Below are positions 7,945-16,467 of a stretch of DNA of 46,236 nucleotides, piece by piece (the stretch's first letter is position 1; each line of letters opens with the position of its first letter). The notes under the pieces were generated by a model. That model did no database searches. It was not told where the DNA came from and saw only the letters and a program-made list of their open reading frames with translations. The stretch comes from Putridiphycobacter sp045110285. GTDB taxonomy: Bacteria > Bacteroidota > Bacteroidia > Flavobacteriales_D > Crocinitomicaceae. A program made the position numbers and the translations under genes. The stretch is from the NCBI GenBank assembly GCA_045110285.1, contig JBGCGA010000025.1:1-46236 (forward strand), given 5' to 3'.

Positions 7945-9165
7945 ATGAAAAAGACTTTATTATTTTTAGGCGTCCTTGCGGCAAATTTTAGTTTTAGTCA
8001 AAAGCTAATGAATTCAGAAGTTCAAATTAATTATGATGAATTTGGGAATATTGATTATGCAGATTCTACTGTGTTTTTGTATAGTACTTTTCAAGGCCAT
8101 TTTGACGAATTTAAGCCAGTTTTTGGTTATGACGGTGATATCATGTATTTCCTCGTGCAAGATTTTATAGTTCATTGTAATAAAGAACTAAATTATCAAG
8201 GTTTTTCGTACCCTTTATCTTTGGTAGGAATAGACAGTAATATCATAACCAATGATTTAGTTACCCAAACAGATAATTCAGGTGGATCATTTAGACTCTT
8301 ATATACGTATAATACACAAGGAGACATGAGCTCTAGAGTTAATCAATTTTTTAATGGAACAGATTGGATTTCAAATGATAGCATAATTTATGAATATGAC
8401 TTGCTTGGTAATAAGGTAGTTGAAGCTGAATACTCAGTATCAGGCCCAATTACTTTACAGGAAGTGGATTCTTTATTTTATGAATCAGGATCAATTAGAT
8501 TAACTGAAAGCACTAGCTATGGATTTAATGGAACCAGTATAGTGCCGGGTTACCAAACTTTAATCAATTGGAATGGAAATAATGTAAACCAGCTTGATAT
8601 TCTGGAGGGAGATGGAAGTGGGGCGCTAGACTTTGCATTTCGTTTAAATTATAATTACACCGGATCACAAGTGACAGGTTTTGATGCGTTTGAAGCGGTA
8701 AATGGTGTTCCAAATCCAAATGTTTTTGCTGTAGGAACGTTCACATTTAATGCTCAAAACGATCCAGAAACCTATAAATTAGTAGCAGACGGGTTTCTTG
8801 AGGATAGTGTTGTATACAGTTATGACTCTGATGGATTTTTAACAGAAGTACTGTCTCATTATGAAGATGGGAACGGAGACTTATATTTAGCAGAATTAAG
8901 GAAGTTTGATTTCACAAGTATCGCCTCTGTTACAGAAGTAGAGACTTTAGATGTGGTAGTTTACCCTAATCCAGTTTCAGATATCCTAAGAATTAATTCT
9001 CCAGAAACTATCAATCTTGTGGAAATAGTTAATATGAATGGACAAGTGGTATTGCGTCAGAATAATTCAGATGAAGTTAATGTGGTAAGATTACCTAAAG
9101 GAACTTATGTCATCTACGGACAGTCTGGAAATAAACAATTCAAGAGCACCTTTGTAAAGAACTAA
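7945..9165 (+). CDS. Secreted protein with T9SS type A sorting domain
   Basis: A 406-residue exported protein. It has a signal peptide (MKKTLLFLGVLAANFSFSQ). The central region carries short Tyr/Asp-rich repeats (SIIYEYDLLGNKVVEAEYS, VVYSYDSDGFLTEVLSHYED) resembling the YD-type beta repeats found in many Bacteroidota exoproteins. The last ~75 residues are a T9SS type A sorting domain: VVYPNPVSDILRINSPE, LVEIVNMNGQVV, VVRLPKGTYVIYG and a basic end (FKSTFVKN). The substrate or partner of the middle part is unknown. It is a single-gene unit closed by a strong terminator. Confidence 0.8.
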   Translation: MKKTLLFLGVLAANFSFSQKLMNSEVQINYDEFGNIDYADSTVFLYSTFQGHFDEFKPVFGYDGDIMYFLVQDFIVHCNKELNYQGFSYPLSLVGIDSNIITNDLVTQTDNSGGSFRLLYTYNTQGDMSSRVNQFFNGTDWISNDSIIYEYDLLGNKVVEAEYSVSGPITLQEVDSLFYESGSIRLTESTSYGFNGTSIVPGYQTLINWNGNNVNQLDILEGDGSGALDFAFRLNYNYTGSQVTGFDAFEAVNGVPNPNVFAVGTFTFNAQNDPETYKLVADGFLEDSVVYSYDSDGFLTEVLSHYEDGNGDLYLAELRKFDFTSIASVTEVETLDVVVYPNPVSDILRINSPETINLVEIVNMNGQVVLRQNNSDEVNVVRLPKGTYVIYGQSGNKQFKSTFVKN

Positions 9166-9186
9166 CTCAGTTTTTTAAGAAATTAA

Positions 9187-9220
9187 AAGCCTATTGATCG
9201 CGGATTGATAGGCTTTTTTT
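9187..9220 (+). terminator. Intrinsic terminator after the 7945-9165 gene
   Basis: The arms aagcctat and ataggctt, extended by imperfect tgat pairs, enclose a short loop and are followed by seven Ts. The T run reaches the stop codon of the convergent trmN6 gene (9219), so the hairpin may serve both strands. Confidence 0.75.
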
Positions 9221-9926
9221 ATGCTTTGAAATGTAAGGTTTTACTATGAAAATTCTTCGTTAAATTAACATACTGTTTACTGTAAACCCCTGATCCATAT
9301 TTTACAATCATACTTGACTTCTTAGATGGCAGAATTTTTTTTGAAAATTTGATGAGATGTCTAATGGCTTTTTTGTTTTCGTTTTCAATAATTAATATTT
9401 CTGTCGGGAATAAGTCATTATTTTTTGAAGCTAATAAGTGAGTACTCAATAGGTCTGCCGGAAAAATAACATTACAATTCCCATCAGTAGTCAGTAATCT
9501 ACTAACATGAAAATAGAGGTCATCAATTGTTAAATCAATGGTATGTCGGGCTTTGTTTTTCGTATTGGTTCGACTTAAAGTAGAGCCAACAAAATAAGGT
9601 GGGTTGCAAATAATAAAATCGAATAAATTGGCAGATTCAAAGTCTTGCAATCTCGAATGGATACAGACAATTCGATCAGAAAAAGGGCTGTTTTTAAAAT
9701 TAAGCTTCGCCTCGTTGCACGAATCTTCATTAGGCTCAATTGCTGTTATTTTGGCTCCTAAATTCTCTTGAGCAATCATTAAAGCAAGTATTCCAGTACC
9801 AGTACCAATGTCTAATCCTTTTTCGAATTTCTTTGATACCCATGCTCCCAATACCATTGAGTCTGTACCTACCTTATGCTGATTTTCAGTTTGTTTAATA
9901 GCAAATTGCTTAAATTGAAACGCCAT
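9219..9926 (-). CDS. trmN6: tRNA1(Val) (adenine(37)-N6)-methyltransferase TrmN6
   Basis: A 235-residue SAM-dependent methyltransferase expected to make m6A37 in tRNA-Val. Counting from the upstream ATG at 9944, it shows the family N-terminus FQFKQFAIKQ, the SAM motif DIGTGTG (45-51), the acidic end of strand 2 (AIEPNE) and the catalytic N6-adenine motif NPPYF (114-118). The start at 9926 (MAFQFKQF) is preferred because it begins at the conserved region; the ATG at 9944 would overlap the end of the SulP gene. It follows SulP with a gap of only 4 bases, so the two are probably co-transcribed although functionally unrelated. Confidence 0.85.
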   Translation of the reverse strand: MAFQFKQFAIKQTENQHKVGTDSMVLGAWVSKKFEKGLDIGTGTGILALMIAQENLGAKITAIEPNEDSCNEAKLNFKNSPFSDRIVCIHSRLQDFESANLFDFIICNPPYFVGSTLSRTNTKNKARHTIDLTIDDLYFHVSRLLTTDGNCNVIFPADLLSTHLLASKNNDLFPTEILIIENENKKAIRHLIKFSKKILPSKKSSMIVKYGSGVYSKQYVNLTKNFHSKTLHFKA

Positions 9927-9930
9927 ACTA

Positions 9931-11568
9931 TTAAATGGCTTCAACCTGATCGGTTACGACATAGTATCTAGGATCATCAATATCTTTTTCAATAATATCC
10001 TTAAAATGTGGATTAGCTTTTATGAGAATTGCATCACAGTCAGGGCTTAAGTGTTTTAATCTAACGGATTTACCAGCTTTTTCATATTTTTCTATTAAGT
10101 TTTTAATAGCTTCAATTCCTGAGTGATCAGATACTTTAGATTCAATAAAATCGATTTCAATGTTTTTTGGATCATTTTGAATATCAAACTTGTCGTTAAA
10201 TGCGGAAATAGAGCCAAAAAACAGTGGTCCCCATATTTCATAAACTTTCGTACCATCTTCACGAATGTTTTTCCGTGCTCGAATTCGTTTAGCATTCTCC
10301 CAGCTAAATACCAATGCCGACACAATAACACCAGCTATTACGGCAATAGCTAGGTCAAATATTACTGTTAAGGCAGACACCAAAATCAAAACAAAAGCAT
10401 CCGCCTTTGGTATCTTATTAATAATTCTAAAACTAGACCAAGCAAAAGTTCCAATTACAACCATAAACATCACCCCAACTAGGGCTGCAATTGGCACTTG
10501 TTCAATTAATGGTGCGGCAAATAATATAAAACACAGGAGTGCAACAGCAGCAACTATACCTGACAAGCGGCCTTTCCCGCCAGAGTTTACATTAATAATG
10601 GATTGACCAATCATGGCACAGCCACCCATACCTCCAAATAATCCGTTGATAAAATTAGCGCCACCTTGCGCCACGCATTCTCGATTTGAATTTCCTCTGG
10701 TCTCAGTTAATTCATCAATTAAATTTAAGGTTAACAATGATTCAATTAGACCAACTGCAGCCAATATTGCAGCATAAGGCAGAATAAACCAAAGGGTTTC
10801 TAGGTTAAAGGATATATAATCGAACATGCCACTTTGAAATATAGGTAATCCTCCTTTTATGCCGGCATCTGGGTTACCACTTCCGTCTACAATAAAAGAT
10901 TTGACAGTGCTCGTATCGAATTTGCCTAAAATTACAATGGCAGAAACAACTACAATGGCGGTTAATGCCGCAGGTATTTTCTTAGTTAATTTCGGTAATA
11001 AAAACATGATGGCCATTGTAAGGGCTACAAATCCAAGCATAATTAATAACTCAGGATAAGGAAGGAATTCATTCACCATCTGTCCTGTTTCAGTACTCAG
11101 TACTTTTTCTTTAAACATGCCAACTTGCGACAAAAATATAACAATAGCTAAGCCATTTACAAATCCCATCATAACTGGGTGAGGAATCAATCTAATAAAT
11201 TTACCTAGTTTTAACACTCCAAATAGAACCTGAATTATTCCTACCAACAATAAGGTGATGAATAAATATTGGAGGCCTAATGTAGCCTGAGGAGTTTCGA
11301 GCGCAGCTCCTAAAGCGTTACCTTCTTTCACTAAACTCACCATTACAACTGCCATGGCTCCTGTTGCACCTGATATCATTCCAGGACGACCACCAAAAAT
11401 AGAGGTAATAATACCCATCATAAAAGCACCATATAATCCAACCAAGGGATCAACACCAGCCACAAAAGCAAAGGCAACAGCTTCAGGAACTAGCGCTAAC
11501 GCAACAGTTAAACCCGATAAGATTTCATCTTTGGCATTCTTCGTTCCACTTTTCAATAATTCAATCAT
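9931..11568 (-). CDS. SulP-family anion transporter with STAS domain (possible BicA-type bicarbonate transporter)
   Basis: A 545-residue SLC26/SulP protein. The N-terminus has the family signature (DEILSGLTVALALVPEAVAF). About 12-14 hydrophobic segments follow up to roughly residue 420, including GGMGGCAMIGQSIINVNSGG. The last ~110 residues form a cytosolic STAS domain (WGPLFFGSISAFNDKFD, then SKVSDHSGIEAIKNLIEKYE). SulP proteins carry sulfate, bicarbonate or other anions. A bicarbonate role (BicA type) is inferred from the nearby SbtA-family gene, not from sequence alone. It has its own -7 element and is separated from sbtA by a strong terminator. TrmN6 follows directly. Confidence 0.88.
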   Translation of the reverse strand: MIELLKSGTKNAKDEILSGLTVALALVPEAVAFAFVAGVDPLVGLYGAFMMGIITSIFGGRPGMISGATGAMAVVMVSLVKEGNALGAALETPQATLGLQYLFITLLLVGIIQVLFGVLKLGKFIRLIPHPVMMGFVNGLAIVIFLSQVGMFKEKVLSTETGQMVNEFLPYPELLIMLGFVALTMAIMFLLPKLTKKIPAALTAIVVVSAIVILGKFDTSTVKSFIVDGSGNPDAGIKGGLPIFQSGMFDYISFNLETLWFILPYAAILAAVGLIESLLTLNLIDELTETRGNSNRECVAQGGANFINGLFGGMGGCAMIGQSIINVNSGGKGRLSGIVAAVALLCFILFAAPLIEQVPIAALVGVMFMVVIGTFAWSSFRIINKIPKADAFVLILVSALTVIFDLAIAVIAGVIVSALVFSWENAKRIRARKNIREDGTKVYEIWGPLFFGSISAFNDKFDIQNDPKNIEIDFIESKVSDHSGIEAIKNLIEKYEKAGKSVRLKHLSPDCDAILIKANPHFKDIIEKDIDDPRYYVVTDQVEAI

Positions 11569-11588
11569 AAATATGGCAAATAAAGGCG

Positions 11589-11596
11589 CAAAGATA
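11589..11596 (-). promoter_or_regulatory. -7 promoter element for the SulP-trmN6 unit
   Basis: Read on the minus strand this is TATCTTTG, an exact TAnnTTTG match, 21 bases before the SulP ATG. No -33 element is obvious. It shows that SulP can be transcribed independently of sbtA. Confidence 0.5.
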
Positions 11597-11675
11597 GTAT
11601 TTTCACTAAAACTAGAAATATTAAAAGTCTAAAGTCAAAAAGTAGAATGTTTGGTTTTTTTGCGAGTGTATTCAT

Positions 11676-11720
11676 AAAAAAGGAGCAGGATTTCAATGGG
11701 TAGAAATCCTGCTCCTTTTT
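11676..11720 (-). terminator. Strong intrinsic terminator closing the SbtA unit
   Basis: A perfect 18-base-pair stem: 11677-11694 pairs with 11703-11720 around an 8-base loop. The core is ggagcaggatttc, with A/T tracts on both sides. It sits 28 bases after the sbtA stop and can work in either direction. Confidence 0.9.
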
Positions 11721-11747
11721 ATACATTTATAAAAAATATGGAATTGA

Positions 11748-12713
11748 CTAGTTATAATTTATGATCATTAAATAAAGGGGCATTCCAATAGTAATGTTTA
11801 CCGGAAATGTTATGCCAAGAGCCATTGGTAAATAGAGTCCAGGGTTTGCTTTTGGTGCCGCTAGTTTCATAGCTGCTGGCACTGCTATGTATGATGCACT
11901 TGCCGCTAAAATTGCAAATAAAAACTGGTTTCCTGCATTGTCAGTTATAAATTGACTGCAGTACGCTACTACTATTCCGTTTATTAAAGGAATAATTACT
12001 GCAAATAATAGTGGTTGCCATCCATTTTCCATAAAAGATGCTAGTTTTCGACCACTAACAATTCCCATATCCAGCAGGAACACAGCTAAAAATCCTTTAA
12101 AAATATCGGTTGTGAATGGTTCAATTCCCTGAGCCTGTGAATCGTTGGCTAAAAACCCAACCACTAAACTTCCCATTATCAGCAAAACGCTTCCATTTGT
12201 AACCGCGTGCTTTAATACGCCACCAAACGAGGTAACTGTATCTTTATCTTTTTTCGAAAATATTTTAATTAACATGACGCCGATAATAATGGAAGGTGCT
12301 TCCATTAAAGCCATCACTGCAACCATGTGTCCATCAAATTGAATCTGTTGAACTTCCAAAAAGGAAACAGCTGTTACAAAAGTGACAGCACTCACTGACC
12401 CGTATGCTGCGGCAATTGCTCCAGCATTGGGGACACCTAACTTTTTCTTTAATAAAAAGAATGCATAAATAGGGATTGCCAGTGCTAAAAACACGCCAAA
12501 TAAAAGAGACCATGCAATTTCAAGATCTAAATTACTGTGAGATAATTCTTGACCTCCTTTAAAACCAATGGAGAACAATAGATATAAAGAGATGAACTTC
12601 GAAGATGTTCCCGGAATTTCTAGGTCACTTTTAAGCCGAACAGCTAGTAAACCAAGAAAGAAAAAAAGAAGGGCAGGGTTGGTTAAATTATCAATTAATA
12701 TTTGAATATCCAT
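11748..12713 (-). CDS. sbtA: SbtA-family sodium-dependent bicarbonate permease
   Basis: A 321-residue integral membrane protein of about 10 hydrophobic segments. It fits the SbtA/DUF897 family: LTNPALLFFFLGLLAVRLKS at the start, then SLYLLFSIGFKGGQEL, AAAYGSVSAVTFVTAVSFLE, MALMEAPSIIIGVMLIK, FLLDMGIVSGRKL, and AASASYIAVPAAMKLAAP. These are the regions known to bind sodium and bicarbonate in cyanobacterial SbtA. Members import bicarbonate together with sodium at high affinity. The usual PII-like regulator gene sbtB is not found beside it; instead two small unknown genes precede it. Likely function is anaplerotic carbon supply or pH/CO2 balance; this is inference. Confidence 0.87.
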   Translation of the reverse strand: MDIQILIDNLTNPALLFFFLGLLAVRLKSDLEIPGTSSKFISLYLLFSIGFKGGQELSHSNLDLEIAWSLLFGVFLALAIPIYAFFLLKKKLGVPNAGAIAAAYGSVSAVTFVTAVSFLEVQQIQFDGHMVAVMALMEAPSIIIGVMLIKIFSKKDKDTVTSFGGVLKHAVTNGSVLLIMGSLVVGFLANDSQAQGIEPFTTDIFKGFLAVFLLDMGIVSGRKLASFMENGWQPLLFAVIIPLINGIVVAYCSQFITDNAGNQFLFAILAASASYIAVPAAMKLAAPKANPGLYLPMALGITFPVNITIGMPLYLMIINYN

Positions 12714-12757
12714 TGCTAATAACTATTTGCAGTATTTTTTTGATATTGAAATGTTTA

Positions 12758-13048
12758 CTATCCTACAAGTGCAAGTTTTAATGTATCTTGCATCATAATG
12801 GATAGTTGATTTTTACTAGTTTTAGCTAGTAATGAATAGGCCTCACCTTTCTTTTGTTCCAGCTCAGTAATTTTTTTAGAAAAAGGACTTTTATCCATTT
12901 TGTGATTTTGCTCCCACGCTTTTAAAAATTGTAATTTTTGATAGTTAATACGATCATCAATTATTTTTGTAACAAATTCAGTCATTTCTGAAGTTGTGAA
13001 ATTCGAATCATTCAATTCAACTGTTTTGGTACTTCCTTTTGTTTTCAT
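12758..13048 (-). CDS. Small charged helical protein, unrecognised
   Basis: A 96-residue soluble protein with no signal peptide or membrane segment. It is mostly charged helix: SEMTEFVTKIIDDRINYQKL, then FSKKITELEQKKGEAYSLLA, ending NQLSIMMQDTLKLALVG. The middle could form a short coiled coil. It has no PII fold signature and is not SbtB. It lies 44 bases upstream of sbtA and 23 bases downstream of the 78-residue membrane protein, all in one apparent transcript. A role as a cytosolic partner or regulator of SbtA is a guess from position only. Confidence 0.6.
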   Translation of the reverse strand: MKTKGSTKTVELNDSNFTTSEMTEFVTKIIDDRINYQKLQFLKAWEQNHKMDKSPFSKKITELEQKKGEAYSLLAKTSKNQLSIMMQDTLKLALVG

Positions 13049-13071
13049 AGTCTTAATTTTAATTCGTATTG

Positions 13072-13308
13072 CTATTTAATAGACTTCAATTCTTGTATTC
13101 TGATTAGTGCTATTGCGCAGATTATAACTGACCCAGGCAGTACTTCAGTGAAAAAAGGAAGCTGTTTTACATATACCGCTATAGTTAGAATAGCTACTAT
13201 TCCAAAAAGTAAGTAGGCAAGAATAATTGAACGTCTGTTATTCGATTGGGAAACCACTTTTTCAAAATCCCCTTTGTACTTTAAAGTTTTCTTGTTATAA
13301 TTGATCAT
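13072..13308 (-). CDS. Small two-helix membrane protein, unrecognised
   Basis: A 78-residue protein if started at the ATG at 13308 (MINYNKKTLKYKGDFE). An upstream ATG at 13332 would add eight residues but lies closer to the divergent LysR promoter. Two hydrophobic segments are visible: SIILAYLLFGIVAILTIAVY and VLPGSVIICAIALIRI, joined by a short loop with KQLPFFTE. The N-terminus is basic, so both ends probably face the cytoplasm. It is first in the apparent unit 78-residue protein, 96-residue protein, SbtA. Family not recognised. Confidence 0.6.
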   Translation of the reverse strand: MINYNKKTLKYKGDFEKVVSQSNNRRSIILAYLLFGIVAILTIAVYVKQLPFFTEVLPGSVIICAIALIRIQELKSIK

Positions 13309-13363
13309 GACTGATTTATTTGGTTGGCACAAATGTCTATGTTTAATTCTATATATTTTTATT

Positions 13364-13371
13364 TATATTTG
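13364..13371 (+). promoter_or_regulatory. -7 promoter element for the LysR gene
   Basis: TATATTTG matches TAnnTTTG exactly, 24 bases before the LysR ATG. On the other strand, around 13331-13338, GACATTTG is a seven-of-eight match that could serve the divergent sbtA unit. The 87-base region between the two starts is therefore the likely LysR control region, but I saw no convincing T-N11-A inverted repeat. Confidence 0.45.
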
Positions 13372-13395
13372 TAATGAAAAACATAACTATTTTTT

Positions 13396-14319
13396 ATGAA
13401 TTACACCTTGCATCAGCTTAAGATTTTCCTTAAAGTTAGTGAATTAGAGAGTATTACTAAAGCTTCAGAAGAGTTGTTTTTGACTCAGCCAGCCGTTTCA
13501 ATTCAGTTAAAAAAATTTCAAGATCAGTTTTCTGTGCCGCTCACAGAGGTGGTTGGGCGGAAACTATTTGTGACTGATTTTGGAAAAGAAATTGCTAAAG
13601 CAGCTGAAAACATCATTAATGAAGTAAATGCAATTACTTACAAAACAGCTATGTATCAGAATGATTTAGCAGGTAGACTGAAACTTTCAATTGTTTCCAC
13701 TGGAAAATATGTTATGCCTTTCTTTTTAACAAAGTTTATGGCCACCCATCAGGCGGTTGATTTAGCTATGGATGTGACCAATAAATCATTGGTTGTAAAA
13801 AGTCTTGAAAAAAATGATGTCGATTTTTCACTTGTATCAGTGGTGCCTGATCAACTAAAAACGAATCAAATAGAACTGCTTCAAAACAAATTATTTTTGG
13901 TAGCCAGTCCTAAATTAAAAATTAAAAAAACAAATGTAAAGAAAAGTATTTTCGAAAAATATCCTCTTATCTATCGTGAAGAAGGCTCAGCAACTAGAAA
14001 TCAAATGGAAAAATTTATCCAATCGCAAGGAATTATTTCTAAAAAGAAAATTGAATTAACGTCTAACGAAGCTGTAAAACAAGCTTTAATAGCTGGTTTG
14101 GGTTGCTCAATAATGCCGTTAATAGGAATTAGAAATGAAATAAAAACTGGTGAGTTAGAAATTATTCCAATGAAAGGTTTACCGCTAGTAACGCATTGGA
14201 ATTTGATTTGGCTTAAGGCAAAAAAAATGTCTCCGGTAGCAAAAGCTTTCGCAAATCATATTTTAGAGGAGCGCACAAATATTGTGGAGGATGAATTTTC
14301 TTGGTTTGAAAACTACTAA
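13396..14319 (+). CDS. LysR-family transcriptional regulator (CbbR/CmpR-like context)
   Basis: A 307-residue LysR regulator. The N-terminal winged helix-turn-helix (about 1-60) reads LHQLKIFLKVSELESITKAS, LFLTQPAVSIQLKKF, GRKLFVTDFG, the standard LTTR layout. Residues ~90-295 form the periplasmic-binding-protein-like effector domain (LSIVSTGKYVMPFFLTKF; LIAGLGCSIMPLIGI). It is transcribed divergently from the sbtA unit, the classic arrangement for an LTTR and its target. In autotrophs, LTTRs such as CbbR, CmpR and CcmR control carbon fixation or uptake, so a carbon-responsive role here is a reasonable inference. The effector is unknown. Confidence 0.9.
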   Translation: MNYTLHQLKIFLKVSELESITKASEELFLTQPAVSIQLKKFQDQFSVPLTEVVGRKLFVTDFGKEIAKAAENIINEVNAITYKTAMYQNDLAGRLKLSIVSTGKYVMPFFLTKFMATHQAVDLAMDVTNKSLVVKSLEKNDVDFSLVSVVPDQLKTNQIELLQNKLFLVASPKLKIKKTNVKKSIFEKYPLIYREEGSATRNQMEKFIQSQGIISKKKIELTSNEAVKQALIAGLGCSIMPLIGIRNEIKTGELEIIPMKGLPLVTHWNLIWLKAKKMSPVAKAFANHILEERTNIVEDEFSWFENY

Positions 14320-14347
14320 AGTCTGCACAAGGCTTAATTTTACCTAT

Positions 14348-15409
14348 ATGATAAACATAAAACTTTTTTATTTTGCAGTAATCCTCTTATTTGCTGCTTT
14401 ATCTTGTAAAAAGAAAGATGCAAATTCTGAACTTGAACCAGGGATCATAGAAAACCAAATTTTTAATAATACTGTTTTAATTGATGGCCATACTTATGAT
14501 GGCACAGTCATCAGAAATTGCACCTTTGAAGACGTTGAAGGAGATGGTTTGCAAATTAGAGATGTTGTAGGATTATGCATTGAGAATTGCATTTTTAAAA
14601 ATATTTCGGAGAACGCTATTCGATTTAGAAATAGTGGCAGTTCAGATGGCGTAAAAATTATTAAAAACGAAATATATAATATTAAGCAAAACGGTATACT
14701 TGCTCCAGAAAATCATATTAACACTGTTATCAAAGGCAATACTATTTACAATGTAGCCACTAGTAATACTTCTAGTCAGTTCGGTGCACCACACCATGGT
14801 ATATATTTCCAAGGTATTAATGTGCTAATTACCGAAAATACTATTTACGACATTAATAACGACCAAGGCAATTGCGTGAGTATTAGAACAAGTGGAACAG
14901 TTTCTCGGAATCTATTGCACAATGCCACTGATCATGGCATCAGTTACTTTTCAGATCATCCTGCGAATGAAGGAGCCTTGTTAATAGAGAATAACATCAT
15001 TTATGATAACGGAAAACGAGGCATTAATTTAGCAAGTGACGGTACGGTTGCCAATCATATAGGGAGTACTTTAATCCAATTCAATTCTATCTTGTCTAAA
15101 GATAAATCTCCAATTGGTTTAGGTGATGATCTGTCAGATGTTTTAGTAGATATTACAGGAAACATCTTAATTAGAACAGATGGCCTAACAAATTACATTT
15201 TCGGATCAATAGATTATTCGAATTCGTATAATTTAGAATCGGCAACTGATATTGGTTTTGTAAATTTTACTGGTCGTGATTTGCACATAAAATCAAGTTC
15301 TTCTGCAAACGGATTTGCACAGGGAGCTATAGAATTCCCGTCAGTTGATTTTGACAGCGATACAAGATTGAGTTCAGAGTTAGATGCCGGAGCTGATGAA
15401 ATTGATTAA
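14348..15409 (+). CDS. Lipoprotein with right-handed parallel beta-helix
   Basis: A 353-residue lipoprotein. The start at 14348 gives MINIKLFYFAVILLFAALSC with lipid Cys20; an upstream ATG at 14282 would overlap the LysR gene and bury the signal. The body consists of beta-helix rungs with the repeated N-x-I/x-N pattern: NQIFNNTVLI, IRNCTFEDVEGDG, IENCIFKNISENAI, IIKNEIYNIKQNGI, IKGNTIYNV, ITENTIYDINND, IENNIIYDNGKRGI. Such folds occur in polysaccharide lyases and surface carbohydrate-binding proteins. I see no catalytic motif. It starts 28 bases after LysR with no terminator between, so read-through is likely. Confidence 0.78.
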   Translation: MINIKLFYFAVILLFAALSCKKKDANSELEPGIIENQIFNNTVLIDGHTYDGTVIRNCTFEDVEGDGLQIRDVVGLCIENCIFKNISENAIRFRNSGSSDGVKIIKNEIYNIKQNGILAPENHINTVIKGNTIYNVATSNTSSQFGAPHHGIYFQGINVLITENTIYDINNDQGNCVSIRTSGTVSRNLLHNATDHGISYFSDHPANEGALLIENNIIYDNGKRGINLASDGTVANHIGSTLIQFNSILSKDKSPIGLGDDLSDVLVDITGNILIRTDGLTNYIFGSIDYSNSYNLESATDIGFVNFTGRDLHIKSSSSANGFAQGAIEFPSVDFDSDTRLSSELDAGADEID

Positions 15410-15917
15410 GGTGCTTGAAAATGGTCTGTCTAGCAGCACCACAAAAGAACGACAAATTTGGGCAATTAGTATCGTCGAAAACAACCACTCAGTCATGTTT
15501 ATAACTAAACATTTCCTTAAGTCGGAAGATAAAATACTAAGTCGTTATTTGTGGCTACTAAGTGACATTGGAAAAATTGCGCCAATTAGGCTAAACAAAG
15601 TGTTAAGTCTATTGATGTCGTTTAAGGATTCTATTAAAATTAAGAACATAGAATCAACTTATGCCAACTATTGGTTGATAGCTGGAATACCAGAGCAAGA
15701 CGAAGCAGAAGTCATTGACTTGCTTCTAAAATGGATTAATTCATCAACTATGAATGTTACAACAAAATCAAGAGCTATTTTGATACTAGATCGCATGATT
15801 ACGAAATACCCAGACCTTAAAAATGAGTTTAAATTGAGTTTGCAATTACAACTAAACAAGTATAGTTCAAATTTTAGTGATAAAGTGTCGAAAAGGTTAG
15901 AGGCTTTGAAGGAATAG
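15384..15917 (+). CDS. HEAT-like helical protein, unrecognised
   Basis: A 177-residue all-helical soluble protein. Repeated amphipathic helix pairs (ERQIWAISIVENNHSVMFI, YLWLLSDIGKIAPIRLNKV, NYWLIAGIPEQDEAEVIDLL, KSRAILILDRMITKYPDLKN) suggest a HEAT/ARM-type solenoid of four to five repeats. It overlaps the end of the beta-helix lipoprotein gene; a second ATG at 15396 also lies before that gene's stop, so translation is probably coupled. No signal peptide. Function unknown; the overlap suggests a protein made together with the lipoprotein. Confidence 0.65.
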   Translation: MPELMKLIKVLENGLSSSTTKERQIWAISIVENNHSVMFITKHFLKSEDKILSRYLWLLSDIGKIAPIRLNKVLSLLMSFKDSIKIKNIESTYANYWLIAGIPEQDEAEVIDLLLKWINSSTMNVTTKSRAILILDRMITKYPDLKNEFKLSLQLQLNKYSSNFSDKVSKRLEALKE

Positions 15918-16000
15918 ATTTTGCAAGCGATTCGGTTATTTTGTCTATTTCACTTATTTTTATCATTCATTTTAATTGTAAATTTAGTTTTCAATAATTT

Positions 16001-16426
16001 ATGAAACCGATAATTGACCACATTCAAATAACAGTAAAAGACCTTGTAAAAGCGGAAGTTTTTTACGATCAATTAATGCCACTTTTAGGATTTGATCTAT
16101 CAAAAAAATCAAAAGGTAGAGTAGAGGCTCATGAATTTGATGTGATAGAATATTCGCATCCTAACATCATTTTCGCCATCAATTCTCCGCGTTCGCAATT
16201 TAAAAATGATGAGGTTCACCGAAGAAAACCAGGTTCCATTCATCACCTTGCCTTTAAAGCTGAGTCGGAAGAAGAGGTTGATCATTTTTACAAACAACTA
16301 TTATTAATTAATGTAAATATTGTTTCCTCACCTCAGTTATTTCCCCAGCATGGTGATCATTATTATGCAATTTTTTTCAAAGATTTAGATGGTATTAAAT
16401 ATGAACTTGTTTTTGAAAAGAGGTAG
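16001..16426 (+). CDS. VOC-family (glyoxalase/bleomycin-resistance fold) protein
   Basis: A 141-residue single-domain VOC protein. Signatures: IDHIQITVKDLVKAEVFYDQ at the N-terminus, a central SIHHLAFKAESEEEVDHFY, and a C-terminal FKDLDGIKYELVFEK. His6, His85-86 and the C-terminal Glu are placed like metal ligands in this fold. Members include isomerases, dioxygenases and binding proteins, so substrate cannot be inferred. It stands as a single gene upstream of the padR promoter. Confidence 0.8.
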   Translation: MKPIIDHIQITVKDLVKAEVFYDQLMPLLGFDLSKKSKGRVEAHEFDVIEYSHPNIIFAINSPRSQFKNDEVHRRKPGSIHHLAFKAESEEEVDHFYKQLLLINVNIVSSPQLFPQHGDHYYAIFFKDLDGIKYELVFEKR

Positions 16427-16467
16427 AGAATAATTTATTTATATGATAAACAGTATTTTAAGTTTAA

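Noticed and set aside
10265..10606. Long open frames on the plus strand inside the SulP gene (also near 11354)
   Set aside because: They lie antisense to a clear SulP coding region, have low-complexity Ala/Thr/Ile composition and no family features.
13309..13395. LysR-type T-N11-A binding site in the divergent region
   Set aside because: Several T-N11-A matches exist but all are in AT-only sequence, so none stands out.
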